Shown here piece by piece: positions 1-11,696 of a stretch of DNA of 64,000 bases; the first letter of the stretch is position 1, and the number at the start of each line of letters is the position of its first letter. The position numbers and the translations under genes were made by a program. This stretch comes from Sordariomycetes sp. S80-01Y (taxonomy: Eukaryota; Ascomycota; Sordariomycetes): NCBI GenBank assembly GCA_037042185.1, contig JAXQJY010000029.1, forward strand, positions 1,364,001 through 1,428,000, given 5' to 3'. The notes below the pieces were generated by a model. The model worked only from the letters and a program-made list of their open reading frames with translations, ran no database searches and was not told the origin of the DNA.

Positions 1-1362
1 AATCACATGGAGAACTTGGAGGAGGAGAGCGACGACGACGAGAACGAGGACGATGAAGGTCAAGAGGATAACGCAAAGGCCAACGACCACTCGAAAAAGC
101 CACAATCTACGGATAACTCCGCGACTGTTTTCATTCGAAACCTGCCCTTCACTACGACCGATGAGCAGCTCAAAGGTCATTTTAGCACCTTCGGCGACAT
201 CCGTTATGCTAGAGTGGTCTTTGATAAAGCAACGGACAGACCTGCCGGAACCGCCTTCGTTTGTTTTTACAACGCAGATGATGCCAAGGCATGCATCAAA
301 GGAGCGCCGCGTCCGCAACAGTCTGCAGCCCCCAAGGCGAAGCACTCAATCCTACAAGATGAGAATGCCGATCCCGAGGGCAAGTACACGCTTGACGGGC
401 GACTACTGCAAGTCGCACAGGCCGTCAACCGTGAGACAGCGGCGCATCTTGCCGACAGCTCGTCGCAGCAGCGTAGACTGAAAGACAAAAGGAGGCTCTT
501 CTTACTGCAGGAGGGTCAGATTACGCCTCGGTCACCAATGTTCAAGCTGCTTAGCGAGTCTGAGCTTGCGATGCGCGGCGCAAGTGAGGCCCAGAGGAAG
601 AAGATGGTTGAAAAGAACCCTAGTCTACACCTTAGCTTGACTCGTTTAGCTCTTCGAAACATTCCTCGCAACATCGGTTCCAGAGAGCTGAAGGAGCTTG
701 CGAGGAAGGCTGTTGTGGGGTTCGCAAAAGACGTCAAGGAAGGCCGCCGCGAGCCCCTCTCGAAAGAGGAGAATGCCCGTGATGGTAAAGATGCCAAAGA
801 AAAAGAAAAGGAACGCAAGGCCAAGGGCAAGGGCATCATCCGTCAGGCAAAGATCGTGTTTGAGAGCAAGGAGGGCTCCAAGATCCCGGAGAAGAGCGGT
901 GCCGGAAAAAGTCGAGGCTATGGTTTCATCGAGTACACATCCCACCACTGGGCGCTCATGGGCCTTCGCTACCTCAACGGCCACCAGCTCGAGAACGACA
1001 ACGGAAGGAAACAGCGTCTCATTGTCGAATTTGCCATAGAGAATGCACAGGTCGTTCAGCGCAGAAAGACGGTTGAGGCCACTGGCGCCAGGAAGTCGCA
1101 AGAAAAGGCACAAGAGATGAAGCAGGAAGCCGCTGAGAACGAGCGCACGGCGAAGATTTTGAAGGAGAACAAGGCTGCGCGAGGGAAGAAGGGTGCTAAG
1201 AAGCCTAAGGGAAACATGAATAAGGGTCCCAAAGGCAAGGATAAGGATATCACGGCAGAGCCTCAAGGAGAGCCAGCCGGTGAGGATGGCGGAGACATGA
1301 AGCAGAAGCTGATTGCTCGTAAGCGTCTCATGAAGAAGAAGAAGGCTAAGGCAAGGGGCTGA
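1..1362 (+). CDS. nop4: Nop4/RBM28-like nucleolar RNA-binding protein, 3' part
   Basis: The frame is open to the left window edge, so this is the C-terminal part of a longer protein; the ATG at 7 is probably internal. The visible 451 residues hold an acidic stretch (about 3-20), an RRM (about 40-140, with RNP2-like VFIRNLPF and RNP1-like AFVCFY), and a second RRM (about 213-345, with LALRNIPRNIG and GYGFIEY) interrupted by a charged Lys/Glu insert. The tail is strongly basic. This order fits the last two RRMs of Nop4 (yeast Nop4/Nop77, human RBM28), a nucleolar factor for 27S pre-rRNA processing and 60S assembly. The family assignment is recognition from memory of the architecture; RRM1 and RRM2 should lie just outside the window. 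It converges on the next gene with only 165 bases between the stop codons. Confidence 0.8.
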   Translation, partial: NHMENLEEESDDDENEDDEGQEDNAKANDHSKKPQSTDNSATVFIRNLPFTTTDEQLKGHFSTFGDIRYARVVFDKATDRPAGTAFVCFYNADDAKACIKGAPRPQQSAAPKAKHSILQDENADPEGKYTLDGRLLQVAQAVNRETAAHLADSSSQQRRLKDKRRLFLLQEGQITPRSPMFKLLSESELAMRGASEAQRKKMVEKNPSLHLSLTRLALRNIPRNIGSRELKELARKAVVGFAKDVKEGRREPLSKEENARDGKDAKEKEKERKAKGKGIIRQAKIVFESKEGSKIPEKSGAGKSRGYGFIEYTSHHWALMGLRYLNGHQLENDNGRKQRLIVEFAIENAQVVQRRKTVEATGARKSQEKAQEMKQEAAENERTAKILKENKAARGKKGAKKPKGNMNKGPKGKDKDITAEPQGEPAGEDGGDMKQKLIARKRLMKKKKAKARG

Positions 1363-1527
1363 GCGATCGGGGCGCGAGGGTTGTACGTATAATGAGACCA
1401 ATACTCAAGAATACCCTAAACTATCTAGTTGAAAAGAGTTGCGACGCTTTGCTGAGCCTTCTGACATCTCAAAGAAAAATGGTTGAGAGGAGTTGTGATA
1501 CACTAATCTCAGTCTTACATCTCAGTT

Positions 1528-2805
1528 TCACTTCCAGAACCAGCCTGGCTTCTTAACCTCACCGCTGTCAGCAGGGAAGCCCCTTTCGTACCCCGACATG
1601 CGCCCGCTGGCAGCACTGTCACCATTCTGCGAGCGTTGTGCGATTGAATCCACTTGAATATCCTCACCTCCGTCGATCTCATTTCCCTTCTCATCAAACT
1701 TCCTCCATCGTGATCTGGTAGTTATGTGTCCGTTTTCATCCACCTCACGCCGTTCTTCGAACATGGTGGCGCCGCCGGCGCGCGTCCAGCGGGTTGATGA
1801 GTCAGGGGCCGGTCGGGGCGGCTTCTTGTCGTTGTCTGCATCGACCTGCTTCATCTCCCGTTTGGCGCGCTCGGGATCCTCAGTTAGGATGTGAATCGCC
1901 TCCCGGCCAAGATCCAGGGTCTTCTTGAAAGCGTCCCAAGAGCTCGAACTCGTGGTTTGGAGGCTCTGAACCTGATCGAACCACTCGTCAAACGTTTTCG
2001 GGTGCTTGTGCTCGCCGTCGTCGTTCGTAGGCTGCTCAGACCCTCTCTCCGCTGACCGACCACCCTCCCAGGCGGCCGATTCCGCTTGTACACGTCGGAT
2101 CTCTTCCTCGACTTTGCGATGTATATCTTCGAAGGTTTTCTTGATCTCGGGGCTGGACTCAATGATCCCTATGCCGAACTTCATGAGATCCGCTATGCTG
2201 ATAGTTTCCCCAGGCCTCTCGCCGTTCCGGGCTTCGGCACCCCAAGTCTCTTCCCTCCTCCACGCCACCTCCGAATGCAGTCTGTCCCATTCGGGTGATT
2301 TGTCCTCGGGCTGTCGCGGCCTCTCCAATTTCAGATGGTCTTCCTCATTTACAGATTCCCTCAACGAGGGCAGTAGACCTTGTGACTCCAGCCTCCGACG
2401 CCAGAACATAGGCGGCTCACCCTTTGGGAAGACTTGGTTCAGGAGCTTCCTTTGGCTGTACTTGTCGCGGATCTCGGGCATCTTCTGACCCTGCGACACG
2501 GCCAGCAGGTCCTCGAAGGCATCCTCGAATGTGAAGATAGGCTCGGCGCCTTGAGGGAGGTCATTGGGTACCGGTTGGGGGAGATGACGCAGGCGATAAG
2601 GGTGGTACTCCGACCATAGAAGCGAGCGTATCTGCTGTCCAAGGGGCAGGGGTGTGGTCTGCGAGTCCGAAGAGCCTGCGTGTCGAGGATGGAATCCCGT
2701 AGGTCCAAACATGGTCTCAACGGCGGACACAACGGTCGAATCAACGTAATGCTTGTATCGCACAAATGGTTTGAGAAAGGATTCGGATTGTTCAAGCTCG
2801 CGCAT
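1528..2805 (-). CDS. Uncharacterised 425-aa protein
   Basis: Single-exon frame starting at the first ATG after an in-frame TGA; no acceptor AG is visible just upstream, so the start is plausible. I do not recognise a named family. Visible features: an N-terminal third rich in aromatic residues, prolines and arginines (YHPYRLRHLPQPVPNDLP around residues 67-84), a Glu/Arg-rich segment around 215-245 that could form a coiled coil, an acidic and polar second half, and a C-terminus ending in KKPGWFWK. No signal peptide or membrane segment is seen. The coding look is good: the frame is long, with proline and charge patterns unlike the antisense frames. It diverges from the NIPA-like gene, sharing a 502-base region. 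Function unknown. Confidence 0.6.
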   Translation of the reverse strand: MRELEQSESFLKPFVRYKHYVDSTVVSAVETMFGPTGFHPRHAGSSDSQTTPLPLGQQIRSLLWSEYHPYRLRHLPQPVPNDLPQGAEPIFTFEDAFEDLLAVSQGQKMPEIRDKYSQRKLLNQVFPKGEPPMFWRRRLESQGLLPSLRESVNEEDHLKLERPRQPEDKSPEWDRLHSEVAWRREETWGAEARNGERPGETISIADLMKFGIGIIESSPEIKKTFEDIHRKVEEEIRRVQAESAAWEGGRSAERGSEQPTNDDGEHKHPKTFDEWFDQVQSLQTTSSSSWDAFKKTLDLGREAIHILTEDPERAKREMKQVDADNDKKPPRPAPDSSTRWTRAGGATMFEERREVDENGHITTRSRWRKFDEKGNEIDGGEDIQVDSIAQRSQNGDSAASGRMSGYERGFPADSGEVKKPGWFWK

Positions 2806-3307
2806 GTCACAATGAACACCAGCAACGAGAGTGAATCAAGGTTACAATGGATGAAGTGAGACAGAAATCAAGGCCACGGACAGTGCGGATGACCATGTCC
2901 TGCGCCACGGGCGCGTACAAGGTGCTAGAATAGTCGATCCTACCCCACACTAGTGGTAGCTGTGTTGTGGCGCAAACCATGTGGCTGGCGGGGGGGGGCC
3001 AAACTGGTGCCCTGCGAAATGACCGCATGGATCATTCCAGCGCCAAGACCGTGCCAACCGCCTACCATGTCTAGGCAGAGCAAAGCTGGACGCTTGCTCC
3101 TCATCACGCCCAAAACCGCCTAATCTTCGCAGGCGCCGACGCCTCGAGCTGTAACTTAGCTCATATAATAACCGCACGTCGAGAACGAGGGCTGTTTCGC
3201 GAGGTTGGGGCTCCAATGACAGCGGGTGCGCACGGCCAGTGACGAATCTTCGGCGGCTTAGGCTGGAACGACGGCGCGACAGAGGGGAGCGATATACACA
3301 ACGCAGT
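2806..3307. promoter_or_regulatory. Shared 5' region of a divergent gene pair
   Basis: The region lies between the ATG of the 425-aa protein (minus strand) and the first ATG of the NIPA-like gene (plus strand). It includes a run of nine G at 2990-2998. The NIPA frame is open upstream of its ATG as far as a GTG at 3239, but no ATG occurs there. No specific transcription-factor site is claimed. Confidence 0.4.
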
Positions 3308-5511
3308 ATGGAGGGTCTGTTACGGCCGACTGCGACAGAGGAGGCGTCGACTATCATGTCGTTCACAGCGACGGGAGCTTTTACCGCGACCGCGACCGCG
3401 ACATCAACGCCGGGCCCAGACCCCAGTGAGCCCCTGCAGAACTGGTCGTCCCTCATCGGTATCATCACAGCCATCGTGGGAAACGTTCTCATTGCCCTCG
3501 CGCTCAACGTACAGCGGTACGCGCACACTCGTCTTCACAAGGAGCGCATTTCGATAAGACGGCGGGCCCGCGCGGCGACGAAACGAGCTCGACAGTCCGG
3601 GACCTACGGGACGGTAGGGCAAAACGGCAATGGAAGGACGCAAGGCGATGGCAACGGCGCGACGATATCGGACGACGACGGCACCCCAGATTATCATCAG
3701 GAAACAGACCCGCTGAACGCTTCCTTCCACTCCGGTGCAACGGAGGGAGATGCGGACGGTGACCTGGAGGACGCCGAGAGGCAGAGCAAAGCATCGTCCT
3801 CGTACCTCAAATCGCCATATTGGTGGCTCGGCCAGATCCTGATAACTTTGGGTGAGATGGGCAACTTCTTGGCATATGGTTTCGCGCCGGCGTCTATTGT
3901 ATCGCCGCTGGGTGTGGTGGCGCTGGTGTCGAACTGTCTGATCGCGCCGCTGATGTTTCACGAGAAGTTCCGGCAGAGAGACTTTTGGGGTGTGCTCGTT
4001 GCTGTTGGTGGTGTCGTGACGGTTGTTCTCAGTGCTAATACGCAAGAGAACAAGCTCAACCCTCATGATGTGTGGGGCGCCATCACGACGATGGAATTCG
4101 AGATTTATCTGGGAGTGACAGTGGCTCTGATCATTGTGCTTATGTGGGCAAGCCCGCGGTACGGGAAGCGAACGATTCTCATCGACCTCGGACTGGTTGG
4201 GCTTTTTGGTGAGTTGTTCTAGGTCCTTTTCGCCGAGCATAGTTAACAGGTACAGGCGGCTACACTGCTCTCTCGACCAAAGGCGTCTCATCCATGCTCT
4301 CGTCTACACTTTGGAGGGCCTTCACAACACCAGTCACATACGTTCTCGTCTTCATTCTTCTAGGGACCGCCATCATGCAAATTCGCTACGTAAACAAGGC
4401 CCTCCAACGCTTCGACTCGACCCAAGTCATCCCCATACAGTTCGTCATGTTCACGCTCTGCGTCATTCTCGGCAGTGCCGTTCTCTACCGCGACTTTGAG
4501 GAGACGACATCTGAACAGGCAGGCAAGTTCGTTGGGGGCTGCCTTCTTACATTTTTCGGCGTTTTCCTCATTACGAGCGGGCGAGAATCGCACGATATGG
4601 ACGACGATGGTCTATCGGACGACGAGGACTACGAGGAGACCATCGGGTTAGAAGACCAGGAAGGCGATCAGCAAGACAACATCAAGTCCCGGGGTGGCCC
4701 AGTTGCTCAGTCTAGGCGAGGAAGTAGACATTCACGCACCGACTACTCTGAACAGACGAGACCCCGTTCGCCCGAAGACCAGGACCTCCCGACCTTTCAG
4801 TTCACAGGGCACGGCACAACACCTAGCTCTTTAGGGCCCGAGTCCGCATCGCTGCTGGGCAATCCTTGGAGCGAAGGGCCCACTCCGTCAACACCGCCCG
4901 GCAGAGGCATTAGGACGCTTTCCGCCGACACGCTGATGCGTGGCTCGGCCGTCTTGTCGCCTAGCCGCTCACATCCCGTGACACCGCTAACGGACGGTCG
5001 CATGCCGCCTCGCTACCCGACAGACCAGCCGACGACTCCGCAAGGCAGGGCTCACACATTCGGGGCCAGCCAGCAGCACCATCGGTCCGGCACCTTCATC
5101 TCGCCATCACCCCTTGCATCAACAGTAACAACCGTGATGAAGGACGGGTTCCTCCGAGGCGATGGAAGGCAGTTGGCGCGGAAGTCGTCGATGCGCCACT
5201 TCCGCTCCCGCATACGCGCCAGCCTCTTCTTCAGCGAAGGAGAAGATGGCCGTGTCCCGGGAATGCCGGCCTCTGAGGGAGACCTGACGCGAGGCATCCC
5301 TGCCGACGACAGCGCATACCGCGATGTTCCCCAGAACTACGAGGACGACCAAGGTCGAACTCGGTCGCGGAGTCTTAGCGATACGTTGGGCGACTTCTTC
5401 AAGCCCAAGCGGAAGAGAAGAAAGGACGACGCGGGCATGGACGTAGAGCAAGGCGAGGATCCAGAAGATGGGGCTGGGCCCTCAACTCAGGCAAGAGGCG
5501 CGGACTATTAG
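3308..5511 (+). CDS. NIPA-like magnesium transporter (DUF803 family)
   Basis: Two exons, 3308-4208 and 4256-5511, give 718 aa. The 47-base intron has donor GTGAGT; a competing acceptor six bases upstream (exon from 4250) is also in frame and would add two residues, but the chosen one gives the family-like LFGGYTALSTKG. The first membrane segment is at about residues 48-70; the rest cluster after a hydrophilic linker, including LGEMGNFLAYGFAPASIVSPLG, which is typical of NIPA/DUF803 proteins. Family members transport Mg2+ in endosomal or plasma membranes. The last 300 residues or so are a hydrophilic Ser/Pro/Arg-rich cytosolic tail, common in fungal members. The start is the first ATG in frame; a second ATG lies at 3357. 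Substrate is inferred from the family only. Confidence 0.88.
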
Positions 5512-8500
5512 TTTGTGAGGTGAAGGAGCAGGCCCATGAGAAGGGCGCACGGAATCAACCCCCGGTCATCAACAGGAGTTTTCGGTCTTTCTACTTTGGG
5601 CATTCTGGGATACACCATTGCAGCTGCTTGATTGTTCTCTGAGTTTGGATATAGCCACGCGCTTCGGTAGATTATTCACTAGTACTAGTAGAGCGAGACA
5701 GCTTCCACCCTTTAATATACGGTCATCTTCACCATTGTCTTCCTCCCATGTCTAGTGGACGTCAAGACCCATGGCGAGAACTTCGGGCCCTTGAGCCTTG
5801 ATATCCTCGAGGATCGCTAGCGAGTTTCGGACGTGGCCGACCGGGGGTGCTTGATCAAGTCCCCGTGCCCAGCCGCTCCCCGTTTGGGACGTGTCGTTTT
5901 CCTCAAGGAGGTGGTTGACGAGGGGCCCTGCTGTTGATGAGTTGTTCTGAAACCGGCAGTTAAGAGCTGACCGGCGATTCGGGAGCGAGTCACACCCGGG
6001 TGGGTTGTGGAGGTTGGGTGCAACGTCGAGAAGCTAGCGAGGTGAAGTCCCAAGATGGCAAGGCGTCTCTCAACGGCCAGGTCTTAGCTTGGTCGCGGAA
6101 TGTCTCACCAGAGTCAGTCAGACGGCATTACGGTGTAGAAGCAGCAATAACCTCCGGTCGGTGGACCAGCGAAGACCGGGCATATTCGCACAGTCAAAGC
6201 ATCGGAGTAATTGGGCGAGCTTGCTGGGGGCAAGGAAAATAACAGATATCAATAAACTGAAGGACCCTGGCTTCTGGGGTGCGGTGCTGGGGGTTCGCTC
6301 CGTTGGACGCGACCTGTCGCATTCTACAAGGCTCCAAAGTTCTGGACTCGCTGATCTGTCCGATTTGCTTGCAGGGAAGCAAAACTTAGTTTACGAGCAG
6401 GAGCTCGATTGTCGAAACGGGCCAAAGAGAGGAGACCTTGCTTGCAGAGGAGCGACGGAGATCATCGACACGAAAAGGGAAACCAAAAGGGATCAGCAGA
6501 GACGGCTCAGTAGGCATGTAAGCTACAGGAACGGGACGGCGCAGGATCGTGGAGTCTAGTTCGCTGTGCCTGGACTTCACATGTCGAAGGGACGGACCGA
6601 TGGTGAAGGATCGAGGTCAAAATAGACGCCGCTAACGCGCATCCTTTCTGATGTATTGAGGCTGGAGGGGAATTGCGGGCTCCTTTCCCGACTTGCGATC
6701 AGGTTTTGGTGGTCTCTTCTGGCCCTGTCGAGACCTGACAAGGCCAGAGGGCCTGTAACAAGTCAGGATGAGTGGCAAAATGACTTGCAGATGTCCTCAA
6801 GGATTGGACGCTCGACTCCAAAGGGGGTGTCGTGCGTGCGTCCCAATTATCCGGAATGCCAGGTCTCGATGCGAACACATTGACGTTGGCGGGACCTTCT
6901 GTTGCGCGTCAAAAAGGATGCAGGACCTCAGGGCTTTTCGGCACAAAGACCGCAACGAGGGACCCTTTGCGACGTCTACAAGGCTGCAAGCATGTTGGTC
7001 GAACCCTTGCCGCAGTGTGTCTCGAGCCTGCCTCTGCTCCCCTTGCCATCGCCTCGCGTCTAGGCGCCTACAGTCACATGGGAGGCTTCCCCCGGGGGGA
7101 AGGTGAAGGTGGACAAGCATTCCTCAGGCGCTTGTGGGTACGTCGAGCTGAGAGTGAGGCGGACGCGTACAGGTGAGTTTCGTGGAGCTCTGGATACTCG
7201 TGACGACGGGCAACGGTCCTGAGGGGTTTCTGGGTTGAAGCATGTTGGTTGGGTTGGAAAGTCCTGTTGGGGACATGCTCACTCTCCTTACCTACCGCGG
7301 GTGCATCCCGACGAGTCAACTCACCTCACCAGGTGACAAAGACTTACAAAGGCACAGAGGCCAGTTGGAAGCGGTCGAGGGTTGAAAGGGGGACCCTGCC
7401 AGTGCTCTGCCACAGACGGCGCCAGCCGCCATGCAGACCAGGGCGTCCTGTCATCGGCTCGGCTGCCCAGAGCATCCGTTCGCCTGTCAACTGTCAACTG
7501 TCGTGCTGGCCTTGGGGGTTGGCGCTGGGAACCCCCTCACGTCAATGCCAATGATGGAGAAGGCAGGCTAGGGAGGCGACGAGTATTATGCCGTTGGTTC
7601 TTGGAAAACAGGGTCCAGAGGACCCAACCGTTGGCACTTGGCGCAGCACGCAGTAATGCCTGTCGCCCCCGAGCGTGGGACTTTCGGGAACAATGAGAGG
7701 TTTTTGTCGACAGCTACATGCTCTGTACGAATGTGAGGTGCTGTCCAGGGCGAGAACATACGGGGTACATGATACGAGGATGGTGGATGTGGTCTTCGTT
7801 CCCCACGGCGCCCGGCAAGCTGGGAGGCTGGGTCCTGCCGTGTCTGGGTCTCCAGACTTTTGACGCGCGTTGTCCGCGGCCCGGCCATTCTTCGAGCCCG
7901 GGCTGAGGTGTATACTCGATCGTCGGGAGGATAGCATGAAGGTCCATATTGCGAGCGAGGGGAGGTCGATGTAAGACGTGCAGTTGTGGCACGGGGAATG
8001 AGAGAAAAAACCTCCAGGTGCCCAGCGTGCTTCCCAATCAAGCTTCCACCGAACAGCCAGAAACCGTGACATCAGGCTCAGATCAGCAACTTACGGACGG
8101 TACGAACGAGCCTGCCTCACAGACTACAGGGTCGTACCTTGCGTCAACGAGGCACGTACGGTAGGTGCCGTCCCTCGGGCAGGCAGCCCAAGGCGCCGTC
8201 TTTGCCGTCGCCTCCTCTGTATCGCTTCTTACATGTCTTGTTTGCTTCTCATCGTCATTCATTCAGCGTGTGCTACCATCACCGTCATTGCCAACCCGAG
8301 GCACAGGCAGCCCGCATCTCGCCCCGAGGGCTACATTTCGGGACGAGGTTGAGTCAAGAGTCCTTCAACACGGCCCCTGCATCTTGTCCGCATGTCTGCG
8401 GCCTAATGCATGCGAGGCCCACGGCCGCGCTGCCGCGCACCTATCGCTGTTGGCCGTCGTGACAGGGAGTTTGTGAATTGACGTCCTTGCGTGTGCATGG

Positions 8501-11500
8501 CATCATCCGCACCGCTGTACAGGCTGACAAAAAGAGCCTACAATGCTCACTGGGAGGGCCTCATACTGACGGACGCTTCATGCTCAGGCACTACAAGGGC
8601 TCTACCCTAGTCAAGTTGGTTCAGAACTGCCCTCAGTGGATAGGGGACATTGTCGGCACAGCCAGCTCAGATACGTTGGAAAGGCCGGCAGCGTCGCAGA
8701 CCCAGCGCTCTGGATCGCAATGCTTGTTATCCCCAGCCACAGGTCAACCACGCACGGAGCGTTACATGGTTTAAAACACCACTGGAGGTCCATTGTCGAA
8801 CTTCCTCAACGAGAGAAGACTGCCCCCCCGTCGTCAATACTACGATCACATTCCAGAGAGGAAGCCTGTGACGACGGTGGATGTGCTACTGCACCGCCCG
8901 CATGCCCTCCACAGTAGCGTCCCGAACGTCCCCCATCGTCGGTGTTCGCTCACCTGGGCCGAAACTGGGTTTCTTATGATGTTCCTTTGCCCAAATTTCA
9001 TTGAGATGAAGATGTTGCGTTCTGGTTCGCACCGCGCCACTTGTTTTGCTACCATTGCAACCTCGTGATTAGACTAGATCCGGCTCAGGTCAGAGTCCGC
9101 CATGGGCTCCCGTGCGACATCTCGAAGCGTTGACAGGGAACAGCCATCTTCCGGGGCGGGATTTTGGACCTTCGGTAGGGCTTCGACGGAGACCCCCACC
9201 AGCCTCTTTGGGACAGCTCTTGAAGGAGAATGGATGTCTCAGAGCTCGTGCTCGCACCCGCCGATAAGCAACCGTACATATGTACAGTCAAGGAAGGGTC
9301 TGGAAACAAACAATCGGTGTGCAAACCTCGCGAAAAGCAACTCGGAGCGACTAGCCAGCCCTTGTGTCGTACTCCGGTTGGGCGGTGGCCCGTCTTCCCT
9401 GGGACGATCATCAATAGCCCAGCACCGATCAAGCAGCCACCCGCTAAAGCATCCGGACGCCATTCTCTCGGCCTTCAGCGTGGCGCATTGATATCCCGTA
9501 TGGTGACGCCCTGAATTGCCTGCCGGTGAGGGTCCAAGATGAGGCTGCCTGTCGAAACGGCGGTAGATGCAGCCTTGCGCGCGCCCAGCATCGTGGTGCC
9601 ACGGCGGCGGTTTGCAGCTTCATGTTGCGGCTATGCTAGGCTAGCCCAGGAGTCACCCACTCGGCCTTGTTTCACCAGCAGACCCGTTCTGGTCTGCTCG
9701 GCACCCGTTGGCGCGTTTCCACCAGGGGAGCGCCAGAACGAAGAGACGTTGGTAGCCTGTGCGACGGTGGCAGACGCAAAGAGCTGTTTTGCCGTGGGAA
9801 GTACCCGTTGGGCTGGAGTGTAAGTCGGTGCTCGGGGCTTCTGACGCCCCCGTTTGCACTAACAGCTGCTTTGGACGGAATACTGTTTCTGGGATGGTGC
9901 CTGCTCTGGCGGACGTCTCCGCGTGTGGTCTTTATTGGTCGAACTCGACTTACACGTCTTTGAGGCGCGTCGTGCCTCGTGAGCATGAACAACGACTAAG
10001 CTCCGTAGCGCGACTGACTGTGTCACGGCTCGATCGCTTAAGGCTTTGTGGCCACATCAGGTTCCCTCGACGGGCGCTATGCCTCCATGGTCAGATGATG
10101 GGAAATGGAGATCCTTTTAGGTGCAGGTCTTGGTTGGATCACCGAGCACCAGTAACACTCAGCGCGTCCAGAAGAAAGGTGCGTGGGTTAGGTGGGCTCC
10201 GAGGAGAGATAATGTTCTTAGGCTGCCGGCATATACCGAGTCAAAGAGACCCAAACATCTACGGGAGCGAGCAAGGCAAAATGCGCGTCCTCGCTTGGAT
10301 GCTTGCTGCTTTTCCTGCAATGGTGAGGAGCCACTTTGGCGCGCAAGCCTACAGAGCTGACTGCACAATGGAAAGCTGCTCGTCGTGCGTGCTCGTTGCA
10401 TGAAGAAGGGGAATCCCTCCTCTTCACTGCATGTTTCGTTCTTTCGCAAGCCTCACTAAGACCAGTGCCCAGCCGAGATCATGCCGTCAGTAACAGCCAA
10501 ACAGTCGGTCCCGAAGGACTGGCTGGGGAGAGACATCGCCAACGGTGTTGAATCAAGGTGACATCCAACAAGTGGTGAGACACGCCAAAACCACGCGACG
10601 AGGCCGGCACATGTGTCCAAGAAGAACCGACGTTAGGGGGCAGGGGGGACAAAATAAAGCATGACTCGAGCCAGGGTCGGTACCTGGGAGACGGCGACAT
10701 GAAGGCAGGGTTCTGGCGGCATCCTCCTGGATCGCGGAGCCACTTTTGGGCTCTGGGACCGTCCTGGCACCGTGTTAAATGCCCTCCATCACGGCGTGTC
10801 AGTGCCAATTGTCCGTCTGCTCTAAGATTGGGCTCATTTGGTGGGAGGCACCGCGTGGGCGCGACTCATGCTGGCGCAGTCGCGCGTTCGTTCGTCCACT
10901 GCTTCAACGTCATCATCGCTCTCCAGCTGGGCTGCCCCCCAGCCCATCCAGGAGATTCTCATTCTTATCTCTGCGACTGCGAGCATTCCCCAACTACTGT
11001 AGAAAACAGCGCAAATCCGCACGTCGATGGAGCGCCACCCACGGTGTGCCTGCGTTCCCGACGGAGTGCCCAGCGCAGTCTAGCGTCAGGAACATTCAGA
11101 AGCCCAGGCGTGCAGTGGGCGACGAAAAAAGAGCATCCAGGGGCATGGTCTGTGTGCGCCAGGACCCCTGTCGCTGCTGGCGTACCCCCCTGGTCCCTCT
11201 GAGAGAATCCCTGTCCGGCCCCCCTTGCCCGCTCTCCTCTCGCTGTTTGTGCCAGCACCGGGACGTCCATTTTTTTTATTAGGTGATGGGTGTATTCCTT
11301 TTGATTACCCTCGTCAGCTTGTGCTTCCTTTACAGACGGGAGGAGCAGCATTGCATTTTGGCAATTCGGTCGACACTGGGCAATGTATCTCGTCTGAGCT
11401 CTCGCCTCTTCCCACCTCCCCTCTCGTCGACTCTCCTTCAACTTCACCCTCGATAGACCGTCTGTGCTCAGCTGGTCATTGCTGCTGCCAGACCTAAGGG

Positions 11501-11696
11501 ACCAGAGCTCTACGTACTTACATGGTCGCCATATCTCCAATTCGTCACTTGTTGTACCACCACCAACGCCAACCTCACAATTCGCCGAGCGTTGCAGACC
11601 CAATCCCGAATAGAGTAACGACGACCACCCTGGAGGCTCGGCGATAAAGATCTCCAGAGGGCACGTTCACTCGTCGCCCTCTGTCGACACCCCATC
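5512..11696. other. 6.2-kb stretch without a supportable gene
   Basis: Between the NIPA-like stop and the CRIB-protein ATG only short, overlapping frames on both strands are seen (largest about 214 codons). None has a recognisable motif, a plausible splice chain or a low-complexity pattern like that of real neighbours. By eye the base composition stays GC-rich, so there is no AT-rich signature of repeat-induced point mutation, and no terminal repeats, transposase or reverse-transcriptase pieces were recognised. The stretch may hold the 3' UTR of the transporter, a long promoter or 5' leader for the CRIB gene, or a non-coding RNA; the sequence alone does not decide. Confidence 0.6.

Noticed and set aside
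3404-4291. 295-codon minus-strand frame opposite the NIPA-like gene
   Set aside because: It is antisense to transmembrane segments, with no recognisable domain.
5925-5975. Possible C/D snoRNA (TGATGA followed by CTGA)
   Set aside because: The C-box lacks the leading purine and the ends are not complementary.
9759-10403. 214-codon plus-strand frame in the gene desert
   Set aside because: Its composition is Cys/Arg/Ser-heavy without motif, its neighbours show similar random frames, and no supporting splice chain was found.
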